Part shown: positions 15,932 to 24,197 of the stretch, piece after piece
Numbering within the stretch: position 1 is the stretch's first letter
Layout of the letters: every line of letters starts with the position of its first letter
From: VXNF01 sp964291305
Lineage (GTDB): Bacteria > Actinomycetota > Acidimicrobiia > Acidimicrobiales > CATQHL01
DNA length: 64,000 nucleotides
Direction of reading: 5' to 3'
Assembly: GCA_964291305.2 (NCBI GenBank)
Contig: OZ219783.1
Span: forward strand, 310,001 to 374,000
Position numbers and translations under genes: made by a program
Notes under the pieces: generated by a model
Seen by the model: the letters and a program-made list of their open reading frames with translations, nothing else
Databases searched by the model: none
Told to the model about the DNA's origin: nothing

Positions 15932-16509
15932 TGGCGGCCACCGGGGCGCTGGCGTCGCGTCTGCAACTGCGCGACTCACGCGTCATCCACATCAACCGCG
16001 TAGCCAAGGTAGTAAAAGGCGGCCGGCGGTTCTCGTTCTCGGCGCTAGTGGTGGTTGGCGACGGCGCCGGCCATGTGGGGCTTGGCTACGGCAAGGCCAA
16101 GGAGGTGCCGCTGGCCATCCAGAAAGGCACCGAGGAGGCGCGCAACTCGCTGTTTGCCGTCCCGCTGGCTGGCACCACGATTGTGCATCCGATTTTGGGG
16201 GAGTGGGGCGCGGGCAGGGTTCTGTTGAAGCCGGCGGCGCCTGGAACCGGGGTTATTGCCGGTGGCGCGGCTCGTGCCATCCTCGAGGAGGCGGGCATCG
16301 CAGACGTGCTTTGTAAGTCTGTGGGGTCTGCGAACCACATTAACGTGGCCCGCGCCACCATTTCCGGCCTGCGCGCGCTAATGCGCCCCGACCATGTGGC
16401 GCGACTGCGTGGTTTGGACCCCAGTGAGTTTGTTCCCCCTGGTCTGCTGGCCGCTTACAACGAAACCGAGCGGGACCGGCGCTTAGCAATGCGTAGCGAG
16501 GAGGGGTGA
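15931..16509 (+). CDS. rpsE: 30S ribosomal protein S5
   Basis: 192 residues. The N-terminal dsRNA-binding fold has 'FSFSALVVVGDGAGHVGLGYGKAKEVPLAIQKG'-like sequence across ~33-62 and the C-terminal domain 'SVGSANHINVARATISGL'. It is involved in decoding accuracy and mRNA entry. It overlaps rpmD by 4 bases (GTGA). Confidence 0.97.
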   Translation: MAATGALASRLQLRDSRVIHINRVAKVVKGGRRFSFSALVVVGDGAGHVGLGYGKAKEVPLAIQKGTEEARNSLFAVPLAGTTIVHPILGEWGAGRVLLKPAAPGTGVIAGGAARAILEEAGIADVLCKSVGSANHINVARATISGLRALMRPDHVARLRGLDPSEFVPPGLLAAYNETERDRRLAMRSEEG

Positions 16510-16697
16510 AGGTGGCCTTGCGCGTGACCCAAATACGTTCAGGCATCGGCCGCAAACCATCCCAGTTGGGTACGCTGCGCGCGCTCGGACTGGGGCGAAT
16601 TGGCAAGTCTCGGGTACTAAGTGATCGCTCTGATGTGCGCGGCATGCTCACGGCGGTCTCGCACCTAGTGGAAGTCGAGGAGGTGCCGGAATCGTGA
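16506..16697 (+). CDS. rpmD: 50S ribosomal protein L30
   Basis: 63 residues, normal. 'LRVTQIRSGIGRKPSQLGTL' and 'ALGLGRIGKSRVL' fit the bacterial L30 motif. The start is GTG at 16506 overlapping rpsE, with an in-frame GTG at 16512 as alternative. The stop overlaps rplO. Confidence 0.95.
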   Translation: MKVALRVTQIRSGIGRKPSQLGTLRALGLGRIGKSRVLSDRSDVRGMLTAVSHLVEVEEVPES

Positions 16698-17182
16698 AGG
16701 TTCACGACCTAAAGCCGGCTCCCGGGAGCCGTACGCCACGCCGTCGCGTGGGCCGCGGGATTGCGGGCAAGGGCGGCAAGACGGCAGGGCGTGGCACCAA
16801 GGGTCAGCGAGCGCGCAGCAAAGTGCCAGTTGGTTTCGAAGGCGGGCAGATGCCGCTCCAGCGGCGGCTGCCGAAGCTGCGCGGTTTCAATAACCCATTC
16901 CGGGTGAGCTATCAGCCGGTCAACCTCGATGTGATTGAGGCCTCGGGGCTGAACGAAGTCACCCCTGAGACGCTTTATGCCCACGGCCTCGTGAGCAAAG
17001 GCGCCCTCATCAAAGTGCTAGGCCGGGGCGAGGTGACTCGACCGGTGGTGGTACGCGCCCATGCCTTTTCTGAGGCGGCCCGTGTCGCCTTGGAGTCGGT
17101 CGGGGCGACCCTCGAAGTCTTGCCCAAACCGTGGGGCGAGCGCCGTCCGCCGGCGCGCGGCAACGCCCTAACGAACCGCTAG
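16694..17182 (+). CDS. rplO: 50S ribosomal protein L15
   Basis: 162 residues. Begins 'MKVHDLKPAPGSR' and has the Gly/Lys/Arg-rich 'GRGIAGKGGKTAGRGTKGQ' and 'FEGGQMPLQRRLPKLRGF'. GTG start overlapping the rpmD stop. The last ~15 residues are a Pro/Arg extension beyond the usual length. Confidence 0.97.
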   Translation: MKVHDLKPAPGSRTPRRRVGRGIAGKGGKTAGRGTKGQRARSKVPVGFEGGQMPLQRRLPKLRGFNNPFRVSYQPVNLDVIEASGLNEVTPETLYAHGLVSKGALIKVLGRGEVTRPVVVRAHAFSEAARVALESVGATLEVLPKPWGERRPPARGNALTNR

Positions 17183-17213
17183 ACGGCCACGACTGTCTAA
17201 AGGGAGTTCTCCA

Positions 17214-18542
17214 GTGGGCCGGATCCTGCAAAACATCGCCAACATCTTCCGGATTGAGGATCTGCGCAGCAAGATCCTCTTCACCCTCGGCATGCTGGTT
17301 GTGTACCGGCTAGGTGCCTTTATCCCAGCTCCCGGAATCAACTTGGAGGCAATTCGGCCACTGCAGGAGGCAGCCGAGGACGGCGGGATCCTCAACTTCT
17401 TGCAACTCTTCTCCGGCGGCGCGCTTACTCAGTTCGCGATCTTCTCGTTGGGCATCTTTCCCTACATCACGGCGTCGATCATCATGCAGGTGATGGGCGT
17501 GGTGGTGCCACGCATAGAGCAGTGGCAGCAGCAGGGAGCAATCGGTCAGCGCAAAATCAATCAGTGGACCCGCTATCTCACGATTGCTATTGCGCTAATC
17601 CAGGCCACCGGTTTTGCCTTCCTGTTCCACAACAGCGGTGGCGGCCTGGCTGGGGACACGGGCATCCCTGATCTCTTGCCAGAGTTCACCGCGCCTCGGG
17701 TGGGCTTGGTGGTGCTGACACTCACCGCAGGGACAGCCCTGCTTATGTGGATGGGCGAGCTGATCACCCAAAAGGGCATAGGTAACGGTATGTCCATCAT
17801 CATCTTCGCCGCAGTTGTCAGCTCGTTGCCCAACCAGTTCTCGCTCGTCAAGGGCAACTCGGGTTGGCCTGGGCTGTTCTACGTGGGTGCTATGTACCTA
17901 GTGCTGCTGGTGCTCATCGTGTTCGTAGAGCAGGGCCAGCGCCGCATCCCGGTGCAGTTCGCCAAGCGGGTAGTGGGGCGCAGAATGACCACCGGCGGCA
18001 GCACTTACATCCCATTGAAGGTGAACCAGTCGGGCGTGATCCCCATCATCTTTGCTAGCTCGGTGCTGTATTTACCGCAGTTGATTGTGGTCGTGCTTCC
18101 TTCGGCCGGCTGGGGCAACTCGGTCCGGGTCTGGGTAAACGACCATCTACTGCGCTACGACGATCCGTTCTATCTGACTTTCTTCGGCTTGCTGATTATC
18201 GGGTTCGCCTACTTCTACACAGCTATCAGCTTCGATCCGGTAAAGCAGGCCGACAATATCCGCAAGCAAGGCGGCTTTGTGCCTGGTATCCGGCCCGGGC
18301 GACCCACTGAGCGCTATTTAGCGCACATCCTGTCGCGTATCACGCTTCCGGGATCACTCTTCTTGGCGCTCATTGCGCTGACACCAGCCGTGGTGATCGG
18401 GAACATCGTGCCCACTAGCACGCAGGGCATCTTCAGTTTCACCGGGATCTCGATCCTCATCGCCGTCGGTGTGGCGTTAGAGACCATGAAGCAGATCGAC
18501 AGCCAGTTGATGTTGCGTAACTACGAAGGCTTCCTGAAGTGA
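17214..18542 (+). CDS. secY: Preprotein translocase subunit SecY
   Basis: 442 residues, about ten membrane segments. The N-terminal 'RIEDLRSKILFTLGMLVVYRLGAFIPAPGI' region, 'GIGNGMSIIIFAAVVS', and the loop 'VNQSGVIPIIFASS' followed by 'GFVPGIRPGRPTERYL' are SecY hallmarks. It forms the protein-conducting channel with SecE and SecG in the plasma membrane. GTG start at 17214 behind AAGGGAG. It lies between rplO and adk as in most bacteria. Confidence 0.97.
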   Translation: MGRILQNIANIFRIEDLRSKILFTLGMLVVYRLGAFIPAPGINLEAIRPLQEAAEDGGILNFLQLFSGGALTQFAIFSLGIFPYITASIIMQVMGVVVPRIEQWQQQGAIGQRKINQWTRYLTIAIALIQATGFAFLFHNSGGGLAGDTGIPDLLPEFTAPRVGLVVLTLTAGTALLMWMGELITQKGIGNGMSIIIFAAVVSSLPNQFSLVKGNSGWPGLFYVGAMYLVLLVLIVFVEQGQRRIPVQFAKRVVGRRMTTGGSTYIPLKVNQSGVIPIIFASSVLYLPQLIVVVLPSAGWGNSVRVWVNDHLLRYDDPFYLTFFGLLIIGFAYFYTAISFDPVKQADNIRKQGGFVPGIRPGRPTERYLAHILSRITLPGSLFLALIALTPAVVIGNIVPTSTQGIFSFTGISILIAVGVALETMKQIDSQLMLRNYEGFLK

Positions 18543-18605
18543 CGGCCAAACACTGCTGGAGCCGGCCGATTGGTGTGGTGCGCCGACCCTGAGGCGGTTC
18601 TTGAA

Positions 18606-19187
18606 ATGAGCGGCGTAATCGTCGTCCTTGGGCGCCAAGGTTCGGGGAAGGGAACCCAGTGCGAACTGCTGCAGGAGCGTTACGACGGGATCGTCCATGT
18701 CTCAACCGGTGACATGCTGCGCGCCGCCGCCGCTTCTGGCACGCCACTGGGTCTGCGAGCTGAGGCCATCATGGCGGCTGGCGAGCTTGTGCCCGATGAC
18801 GTGATGTGCGATGTGGTAGCGGAGCGGCTCACCCCGCTACTGCGCTCCGGCGTGGTGGTGCTGCTCGACGGATTCCCGCGCACGCCGGCGCAGGCCGAAG
18901 CCCTTAGCGAGATAGCCGGCCTTGGCGGACTCTTGGGTGCGATCCTCCTGGAAGTAGACACCGATGAGGTCTCTGAACGTATGCTGGCTCGCGGGCGGGC
19001 TGATGACACTGCTGCTAGCATTGCCCGCCGCCTGGAGATCTACGAGTCGCGGACGGCTCCGCTGGTGGATTGGTTCGAAGTCCGGGGGCTGTTGGAGCGG
19101 ATCGACGGAACCGGCGAGCCCCAAGAGGTGTTCGATCGACTCTCCGCTGCGGTCAGCGGGTTGGTGCCGCTAAGGATGTCTAGGTAA
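18606..19187 (+). CDS. adk: Adenylate kinase, short form lacking the LID domain
   Basis: 193 residues from ATG 18606, chosen because GAGGCGG stands 9 bases before it; an in-frame GTG at 18570 would add a non-conserved leader. P-loop 'GRQGSGKGTQ' at ~9-18, 'DGFPRTPAQAEAL' in the AMP-binding region. The segment after 'MLARGRADDTAASIARRLEIY' has no zinc or LID insertion, the common actinobacterial form. It converts ATP + AMP to 2 ADP. The map gene that usually follows is missing. Confidence 0.95.
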   Translation: MSGVIVVLGRQGSGKGTQCELLQERYDGIVHVSTGDMLRAAAASGTPLGLRAEAIMAAGELVPDDVMCDVVAERLTPLLRSGVVVLLDGFPRTPAQAEALSEIAGLGGLLGAILLEVDTDEVSERMLARGRADDTAASIARRLEIYESRTAPLVDWFEVRGLLERIDGTGEPQEVFDRLSAAVSGLVPLRMSR

Positions 19188-19222
19188 GCTGGTAAGTCGC
19201 GTTTCAAGGCGGGAGCAGAGTT

Positions 19223-19447
19223 CTGGCGAAATCTAAACAAGACGCGATCCTCATGGAGGGGAAGGTCCTAGAGTCCCTCCCCAACGCTATGTTTCGGGTT
19301 GAGTTCGACAACGGCCACCAGGTGCTGGCACACATCTCAGGAAAGATGAGGATGCACTACATCCGCATCCTTCCTGGGGACCGCGTTCAGGTGGAGTTCA
19401 CGCCCTACGACTTGCAGCGCGGTCGGATTACGTATCGATACAAGTAG
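19223..19447 (+). CDS. infA: Translation initiation factor IF-1 with probable CTG start
   Basis: 74 residues if begun at CTG 19223. The first in-frame ATG (19253) would give 64 residues and cut off the conserved first strand. From the CTG the protein starts (M)AKSKQDAILMEGKV, aligning with the usual IF-1 start (MAKK-D-IEVEG), and GGGAG at 19211-19215 stands 7 bases before it; the ATG has no such site. The remainder ('LPNAMFRVEFDNGHQVLAHISGKMR' region, 'DRVQVEFTPYDLQRGRITYRYK') is a complete OB-fold. IF-1 binds the A site of the 30S subunit during initiation. Confidence 0.93.
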   Translation: MAKSKQDAILMEGKVLESLPNAMFRVEFDNGHQVLAHISGKMRMHYIRILPGDRVQVEFTPYDLQRGRITYRYK

Positions 19448-19520
19448 TGACCTCACCGCCGAGGGAGAGTTCCGCCTCCCACGGCAGTTGAGCAGGCGAC
19501 GAGAATAGGCGGATGCGGAT

Positions 19521-19634
19521 ATGAAAGTGCGCCCCAGCGTGAAAGCCATGTGCGACAAGTGCCGGATCATCCGGCGCCATGGCCGCGTGCGCGTGATCTG
19601 TGACAATCCGCGCCACCGCCAGAGGCAGGGCTGA
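19521..19634 (+). CDS. rpmJ: 50S ribosomal protein L36
   Basis: 37 residues: begins 'MKVRPSVKAMCDKC' and ends 'CDNPRHRQRQG'. The zinc ligands C11, C14, C27 and H32 are all present, so it is the zinc-type L36. It lies between infA and rpsM as usual, one base from the rpsM start. Confidence 0.95.
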   Translation: MKVRPSVKAMCDKCRIIRRHGRVRVICDNPRHRQRQG

Positions 19635-19635
19635 C

Positions 19636-20019
19636 ATGGCACGAATCGCAGGTGTGGACATCCCGCGCAACAAGCGCGCCGTGGTGTCACTCACCTATAT
19701 CTTCGGCATCGGTCCTTCGGTCGCAGCGCAGACCTGCGAGGCCGTCGACATCAGCCCTGATGTAAGGATCAAGGATCTGACCGATCAGGAGGTGGCCCGG
19801 CTGCGGGCACACATCGAACGCAATCTGAAAGTTGAGGGCGATCTGCGGCGCCAGATCAGCCAGAACATCAGCCGCAAGCTAGAGATTGGGTGCTATCAGG
19901 GGATACGGCATCGTCGTGGACTACCGGTCCGGGGTCAACGCACCCACACCAACGCTCGCACCCGCAAGGGTCCGCGCAAGACTGTGGCGGGTAAGAAGAC
20001 CGTCATGAAGAAGAAGTAG
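19636..20019 (+). CDS. rpsM: 30S ribosomal protein S13
   Basis: 127 residues from ATG 19636, giving 'MARIAGVDIPRNKRAVVSLTY'. 'RHRRGLPVRGQRTHTNARTRKGP' is the conserved C-terminal rRNA-binding stretch; the tail 'VAGKKTVMKKK' is the usual basic end contacting P-site tRNA. A 110-base gap to rpsK follows. Confidence 0.97.
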   Translation: MARIAGVDIPRNKRAVVSLTYIFGIGPSVAAQTCEAVDISPDVRIKDLTDQEVARLRAHIERNLKVEGDLRRQISQNISRKLEIGCYQGIRHRRGLPVRGQRTHTNARTRKGPRKTVAGKKTVMKKK

Positions 20020-20066
20020 GAACCGGTGGCTCCGGCCCTAGTTAGGCGCTAACCACCATGTCCTGT

Positions 20067-20117
20067 GCCCCGAGGGGCGCGGTGACGCATCGCTCAAGAG
20101 AAGTCGCTCACGAGAAG
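20067..20117. repeat. Hairpin and 14-bp tandem repeat between rpsM and rpsK
   Basis: A GCCCC-GA-GGGGC palindrome near 20067-20078 is followed by two near-identical 14-mers at 20090-20103 and 20104-20117 that differ in one base. The stretch could hold a processing or attenuation site; no promoter was recognised. Confidence 0.5.
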
Positions 20118-20129
20118 TACTGAGGGGTT

Positions 20130-20522
20130 ATGGCAGATAGGCAGGCACGTCGCCCACGGCGGCGCGAACGCAGGAACATCGGGCACGGCATCGTGCACAT
20201 AAAGAGTTCTTTCAACAACACCATCATCACGGTGACCGATCTCAAGGGCAACGTTGTGGCCTGGACTTCAGCTGGCAATGTGGGCTTCAAGGGGTCGCGT
20301 AAGTCAACCCCGTACGCCGCCCAGATGGCGGCAGAAGAAGTAGCACGGCGAGCAATGGAATTTGGCGTGCACAAGGTGGACGTACAGGTGCGAGGGCCAG
20401 GCTCAGGCCGCGAGACAGCGATCCGCTCGCTGCAGAACTTGGGGCTAGAGGTCACCGGCATCAAGGACGTGACTCCCATGCCACACAACGGGTGCCGGCC
20501 CCCGAAGCGCAGGCGCGTCTGA
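20130..20522 (+). CDS. rpsK: 30S ribosomal protein S11
   Basis: 130 residues. 'NIGHGIVHIKSSFNNTIITVTDLKGN' and 'VRGPGSGRETAIRSLQ' mark S11, and 'DVTPMPHNGCRPPKRRRV' is the conserved C-terminus. It forms the mRNA exit platform with S7. The stop overlaps the rpsD start (TGATG). Confidence 0.97.
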   Translation: MADRQARRPRRRERRNIGHGIVHIKSSFNNTIITVTDLKGNVVAWTSAGNVGFKGSRKSTPYAAQMAAEEVARRAMEFGVHKVDVQVRGPGSGRETAIRSLQNLGLEVTGIKDVTPMPHNGCRPPKRRRV

Positions 20523-21139
20523 TGTCGCGCTACACCGGGCCAAAGGCGCGGGTGTCGCGCCGGTTGGGGACGAATATCTTCGGCACTAAGGGCGAGGCGG
20601 CAGCGCTTGATCGGCGCCCGTACCCGCCGGGTGTACACGGCCGCTCGCGCCGGCGTACGACCACTTCGGAGTACCTGATCCAACTCCAGGAGAAGCAGAA
20701 GGCCCGCTTCACTTACGGGCTCACCGAGCGGCAGTTCCGCAACCTCTACGCCGAGGCCAGTCGCCGCACGGGAGTTACTGGCGAGAACATGCTGAGCTAC
20801 CTCGAGTTGCGGCTCGACAACGTGGTATACCGGGCTGGCTGGGGAGCGACCAGGCCTCAGGCCCGGCAGTTCGTGCGACACGGCCACGTCTCGGTGAATG
20901 GCCGCCGGGTTACTATCCCGAGCTTTCGCGTCTCAGCTGGTGACGCGGTCAGCGTGAGTGAGAAGTCCCGGGGGATGTCCACCATGCAGTGGAACGTTGA
21001 CGTGCTGGATCGGACTCCGCCCACCTGGCTCGAAGTCATTGAAGAGGGTTGGGCGGCCAATGTGCTGTCGGTTCCCGCACGTGATCAGATCGACGTGCCG
21101 ATTCGCGAGCAGTTGATCGTCGAGCTCTACAGCAAGTAG
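20522..21139 (+). CDS. rpsD: 30S ribosomal protein S4
   Basis: 205 residues from ATG 20522 ('MSRYTGPKARVSRRLG'). It is the cysteine-free form, without the zinc-binding N-terminus. The S4 RNA-binding domain contains 'ARQFVRHGHVSVNGRRVTIPSFRVSAGD'-like sequence at ~115-142. S4 nucleates 16S body assembly. The frame continuing upstream of 20522 lies inside rpsK and is not coding. Confidence 0.97.
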   Translation: MSRYTGPKARVSRRLGTNIFGTKGEAAALDRRPYPPGVHGRSRRRTTTSEYLIQLQEKQKARFTYGLTERQFRNLYAEASRRTGVTGENMLSYLELRLDNVVYRAGWGATRPQARQFVRHGHVSVNGRRVTIPSFRVSAGDAVSVSEKSRGMSTMQWNVDVLDRTPPTWLEVIEEGWAANVLSVPARDQIDVPIREQLIVELYSK

Positions 21140-21156
21140 CTCCAGCGAGGTTGCCC

Positions 21157-22089
21157 ATGCTTGAGATCAAACATCCCACGGTTACCGCGGCCAGCGTCGC
21201 GGGCAATCGCCAGAAGTTCGTCATCGGACCGCTCGAGGCGGGGTTCGGACACACGATAGGTAACGCCTTACGGCGTACTTTGCTCTCGTCGATCCCGGGT
21301 GCGGCGGTGACGCATGTCCGGTTCGATGAGGCATTGCACGAGTTCGACACGCTGAAAGGTGTGGTCGAGGACATCTCTGACATAGTGCTGAACTTGAAGG
21401 ATCTGGTGTTGCGTAGCCACAGTCCCGAGCCAGTGCAGTTGCGTATCGACGTGCTGGGCCCAACAGATGTGACTGGAGCGCACTTCGGGGTGAACCCCGA
21501 TGTCGAGGTGCTGAATCCCGATTTGCATATCGCCACGCTCAACGGCCAGGCACGCTTCGCCGCCGATGTAACCGTTGGGCAGGGGTTTGGCTATAGCGGT
21601 GCAGACAGCCGACCGGCTAGCGCCACTATTGGTGACATCCCCGTGGATGCTCTCTTCGCGCCGGTGCGACGCGTCGCCTATGAGGTAGATGCAAGCCCCG
21701 GAGAGCGGGACGTGGCGGCTGATGAACTAGTGGTGGATGTGCTGACTGACGGCACGATCACGCCAGCGGAAGCAATGGCAACTGCTGGCGGCATTCTTCG
21801 ACGCCTGGCGCAGCTCGTGGAAAATCTGGCCGAAGTGTCATTGCCCGACAGGCTGGATCCCGACGCTTGGTCGGAGGTGTCGTCGGACCTGCTGCGCTCT
21901 ATTGACGAACTGGGCCTCTCGGAGCGTCCGCGTAACTGCCTCAAACGGGCTCAGGTCACCACGATCGGCGCGCTTTTAGAGCGAACGCCGCTGCAACTGT
22001 TGGCGATTCCCAACTTCGGCGAGAAGTCCCTGGACGAGGTTAGGGCTCGTCTTGATGAAATGGGTCTCGCCTTGACCTCCGGGGACTAA
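21157..22089 (+). CDS. rpoA: RNA polymerase alpha subunit
   Basis: 310 residues from ATG 21157, with GCGAGG 6 bases upstream; a TTG two codons earlier is possible. The N-terminal dimerisation domain (~1-225) has 'GFGHTIGNALRRTLLSSIPGAAV'-type sequence, and the C-terminal domain (~248-305) the HhH motif 'LLAIPNFGEKSLDEVRARLDEMGL' that binds UP elements and activators. It lies in the alpha operon between rpsD and rplQ. Confidence 0.97.
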   Translation: MLEIKHPTVTAASVAGNRQKFVIGPLEAGFGHTIGNALRRTLLSSIPGAAVTHVRFDEALHEFDTLKGVVEDISDIVLNLKDLVLRSHSPEPVQLRIDVLGPTDVTGAHFGVNPDVEVLNPDLHIATLNGQARFAADVTVGQGFGYSGADSRPASATIGDIPVDALFAPVRRVAYEVDASPGERDVAADELVVDVLTDGTITPAEAMATAGGILRRLAQLVENLAEVSLPDRLDPDAWSEVSSDLLRSIDELGLSERPRNCLKRAQVTTIGALLERTPLQLLAIPNFGEKSLDEVRARLDEMGLALTSGD

Positions 22090-22102
22090 GCGAGAGGTAG
22101 TC

Positions 22103-22456
22103 ATGCCCGGCCGACCACGCAAAGGCCGCCGCCTCGGTGGCGGCGCCGCGCACCAAAAGCTCATGATGGCCAATCTCGTGGCGTCGCTAGTGGCGGCAGA
22201 GTCGATTGTGACTACTGAGGCCAAGGCCAAGGCTGTGCAGCCTGTTGCCGAGAAGCTCATTACCAAGGCGCGCAAGGGTGGTCTGCACAACCACCGGCAG
22301 ATTTTGGCTTTCCTAAACGACCGGGAGATTGCCGACAAGCTGATCTCCGACATCGGTCCTCGCTACGCCAACCGGGCCGGTGGTTGTACTCGGATCCTGC
22401 GGGTAGGTCCCCGTTATGGAGACAACGCCCCTATGGTCCGCATCGAACTCGTTTAG
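22103..22456 (+). CDS. rplQ: 50S ribosomal protein L17
   Basis: 117 residues. 'HQKLMMANLVASLV' follows the N-terminal 'GRPRKGRRLGGGAA'; normal L17 begins similarly with 'RKLGR...HRxAMLRNL'. 'NRAGGCTRILRVGPRYGDNAPMVRIELV' is the diagnostic C-terminus. GAGAGG upstream of the ATG is the ribosome-binding site. Confidence 0.96.
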   Translation: MPGRPRKGRRLGGGAAHQKLMMANLVASLVAAESIVTTEAKAKAVQPVAEKLITKARKGGLHNHRQILAFLNDREIADKLISDIGPRYANRAGGCTRILRVGPRYGDNAPMVRIELV

Positions 22457-22471
22457 GCAGCTCACCGCGGC

Positions 22472-23245
22472 GTGGCTTGCCTGCGCCTCCTGGTTGCCTA
22501 CGACGGTGAGGGGTTTCGCGGCTTCGCCCCTAACCCCGGCGTGCGCACAGTGGCAGGCGTACTCGCCGACTCTATCGAGCGGCGGCTCGGCTATTCGGTT
22601 CAATTGACCTGCGCTGGGCGCACCGATGCGGGGGTGCACGCCCGGGGGCAGGTTGTGAGCCTGGAGGTAGCTGACGGCGACGCCACCTCCGAGCAACTGG
22701 CCGCGTTAGTAACAGCGTTGAACCGCATGTGTGGACCTGAGGTGGCCGTGCTGGCGGCCGAGCGGGCATCAGACGAGTTCGACGCCCGCTTCTCGGCATT
22801 GGCGCGGTCGTACCGATACAGCATCTGGAATGCCCCCCAGCCCGATGTATTCCGGCGCCGGTACTGCTGGCACGTACCCGAATGCCTAGATGTTGTGGCC
22901 ATGAACGAAGCTGCCGAGTTGCTGCTGGGAGAGCACGACTTTGCCTCGTTCTGCTCCCGCTCCGAGCAGCTAGTCGACGGTGAAATGCGGTTGGCGCCTA
23001 CGGTGCGGCGGGTGCATCACGCTCGCTGGAGCTGCCCCGAGCCGGCGCTGCTGTATTTCGACGTAACAGCTAACTCGTTCTGTCGTCAGATGGTGCGTTC
23101 GCTTGTCGGGACGCTCGTGGAGGTGGGTCGAGGTCGTCGCTCGCCCGCTGATCTCCAGCACATCCTGAAGAGCCGAAACCGGGCCGCCGCCGGTGGTGTG
23201 GCGCCTCCACACGGTCTCTGCTTGGAGTCGGTTAGTTATTCCTGA
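22472..23245 (+). CDS. truA: tRNA pseudouridine(38-40) synthase TruA
   Basis: 257 residues. Catalytic Asp in 'AGRTDAGVHARGQVVSLE' (~50-67), with 'NSFCRQMVRSLVGTLVEVGRG' near the C-terminus. It isomerises uridines 38-40 in the tRNA anticodon stem. GTG start at 22472, 15 bases after rplQ, with no clear Shine-Dalgarno, so translation may be coupled. truA after rplQ is a common order. Confidence 0.95.
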   Translation: MACLRLLVAYDGEGFRGFAPNPGVRTVAGVLADSIERRLGYSVQLTCAGRTDAGVHARGQVVSLEVADGDATSEQLAALVTALNRMCGPEVAVLAAERASDEFDARFSALARSYRYSIWNAPQPDVFRRRYCWHVPECLDVVAMNEAAELLLGEHDFASFCSRSEQLVDGEMRLAPTVRRVHHARWSCPEPALLYFDVTANSFCRQMVRSLVGTLVEVGRGRRSPADLQHILKSRNRAAAGGVAPPHGLCLESVSYS

Positions 23246-23292
23246 ACGGGACTTTGCCAGCCTGGCGGGGGCTGATTCCGGCGACGATCCCG

Positions 23293-23298
23293 TATCCT
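23293..23298 (+). promoter_or_regulatory. Leaderless-type -10 box before rplM
   Basis: TATCCT lies 6 bases before the rplM GTG at 23305, with no good -35. If used, the transcript would begin at or beside the start codon and would separate rplM-rpsI from the truA transcript. Confidence 0.45.
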
Positions 23299-23304
23299 TG
23301 AGGT

Positions 23305-23763
23305 GTGCTTACGTACAGCCCTCGCACATACAGCCCTAAGGCATCAGAGGTTGAGCGCGCCTGGTGGATCGTTGACGCCGAAGGCCAGATCCTCGGGCGT
23401 ATGGCCACTGAGGTGGCCAGCATTTTGCGCGGGAAGCACAAGCCCAGCTACACCCCGCACCTGGACTGCGGAGATCACGTCATCATCGTGAACGCCGACA
23501 AGGTTGTCACAACCGCAGGCAAGTCCGATCGGAAGATTCTATACCGGCACTCGGGCTACCCCGGTGGGCTCCGCTCCGAGACGCTGTCTAAGGCGATGGA
23601 GCGGCAACCAGCCGAGGTTGTAAGGCGCAGCGTGCGTGGCATGCTGCCGCACACCCGTCTGGGCCGGCAGATGCTGCGAAAGCTCAAGGTATATGCCGGG
23701 CCAGTCCATCCCCACGAGGCTCAAAAGCCGCAGCCACTGCCGCCTTCCAGGAGAACCACATGA
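23305..23763 (+). CDS. rplM: 50S ribosomal protein L13
   Basis: 152 residues. 'TYSPKASEVERAWWIVDAEGQILGRMATEVASILRGKHKP'-like sequence fills residues 8-47, with 'GMLPHTRLGRQMLRKLKVYAGPVHPHEAQ' later. The N-terminus reads MLTYSPR-TYSPK, an in-frame duplication of the 'TYSPx' element. The GTG at 23305 has no proper Shine-Dalgarno site but a TATCCT box 6 bases upstream. It overlaps rpsI. Confidence 0.95.
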   Translation: MLTYSPRTYSPKASEVERAWWIVDAEGQILGRMATEVASILRGKHKPSYTPHLDCGDHVIIVNADKVVTTAGKSDRKILYRHSGYPGGLRSETLSKAMERQPAEVVRRSVRGMLPHTRLGRQMLRKLKVYAGPVHPHEAQKPQPLPPSRRTT

Positions 23764-24152
23764 CACCGCCGCTCGTCCAGGCCACCGGTCGCCGCAAGCG
23801 CGCCGTGGCCCGCGTCCGTATCCGCCCAGGTGAGGGACGCGTAGTAATCAATGGGCGTGAGTTCGAGGACTACTTCCCATCCCCGTCACATCGTTCCCAC
23901 GCCAGCGAAGCCATAAGCATTACTGGCACTGGTTCGGTCTACGACGTAGATGCCACGATCTCCGGCGGCGGCCTAACTGGCCAGGCGGGGGCGCTACGTT
24001 TGGGTATCGCTCGCTCGCTGGAGCGGCTCGACGGTGATTGCCGACAGAAGCTGAAGCGCGCCGGTTTGCTAAGCCGAGACCCGCGCAAGAAGGAGTCCAA
24101 GAAGTACGGGCTTAAGAAGGCCCGGAAAGCTCCGCAGTACTCCAAGAGGTAA
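23760..24152 (+). CDS. rpsI: 30S ribosomal protein S9
   Basis: 130 residues, beginning at ATG 23760 over the rplM stop. 'TGRRKRAVARVRIRPGEGRVVINGR' and the C-terminal 'DPRKKESKKYGLKKARKAPQYSKR' are typical; the terminal 'KR' reaches the P-site tRNA anticodon. Confidence 0.97.
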   Translation: MTPPLVQATGRRKRAVARVRIRPGEGRVVINGREFEDYFPSPSHRSHASEAISITGTGSVYDVDATISGGGLTGQAGALRLGIARSLERLDGDCRQKLKRAGLLSRDPRKKESKKYGLKKARKAPQYSKR

Positions 24153-24165
24153 AAGAACCTACCCC

Positions 24166-24184
24166 GGAGGCACCCCTAGCCTCC
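24166..24184 (+). terminator. Hairpin between rpsI and glmM
   Basis: GGAGGC (24166-24171) and GCCTCC (24179-24184) form a perfect 6-bp stem with a 7-nt loop, 13 bases after the rpsI stop and 13 before the glmM start. There is no T tract; partial termination or attenuation separating ribosomal from cell-wall genes is possible. Confidence 0.4.
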
Positions 24185-24197
24185 AAGCGGTTCGGAC

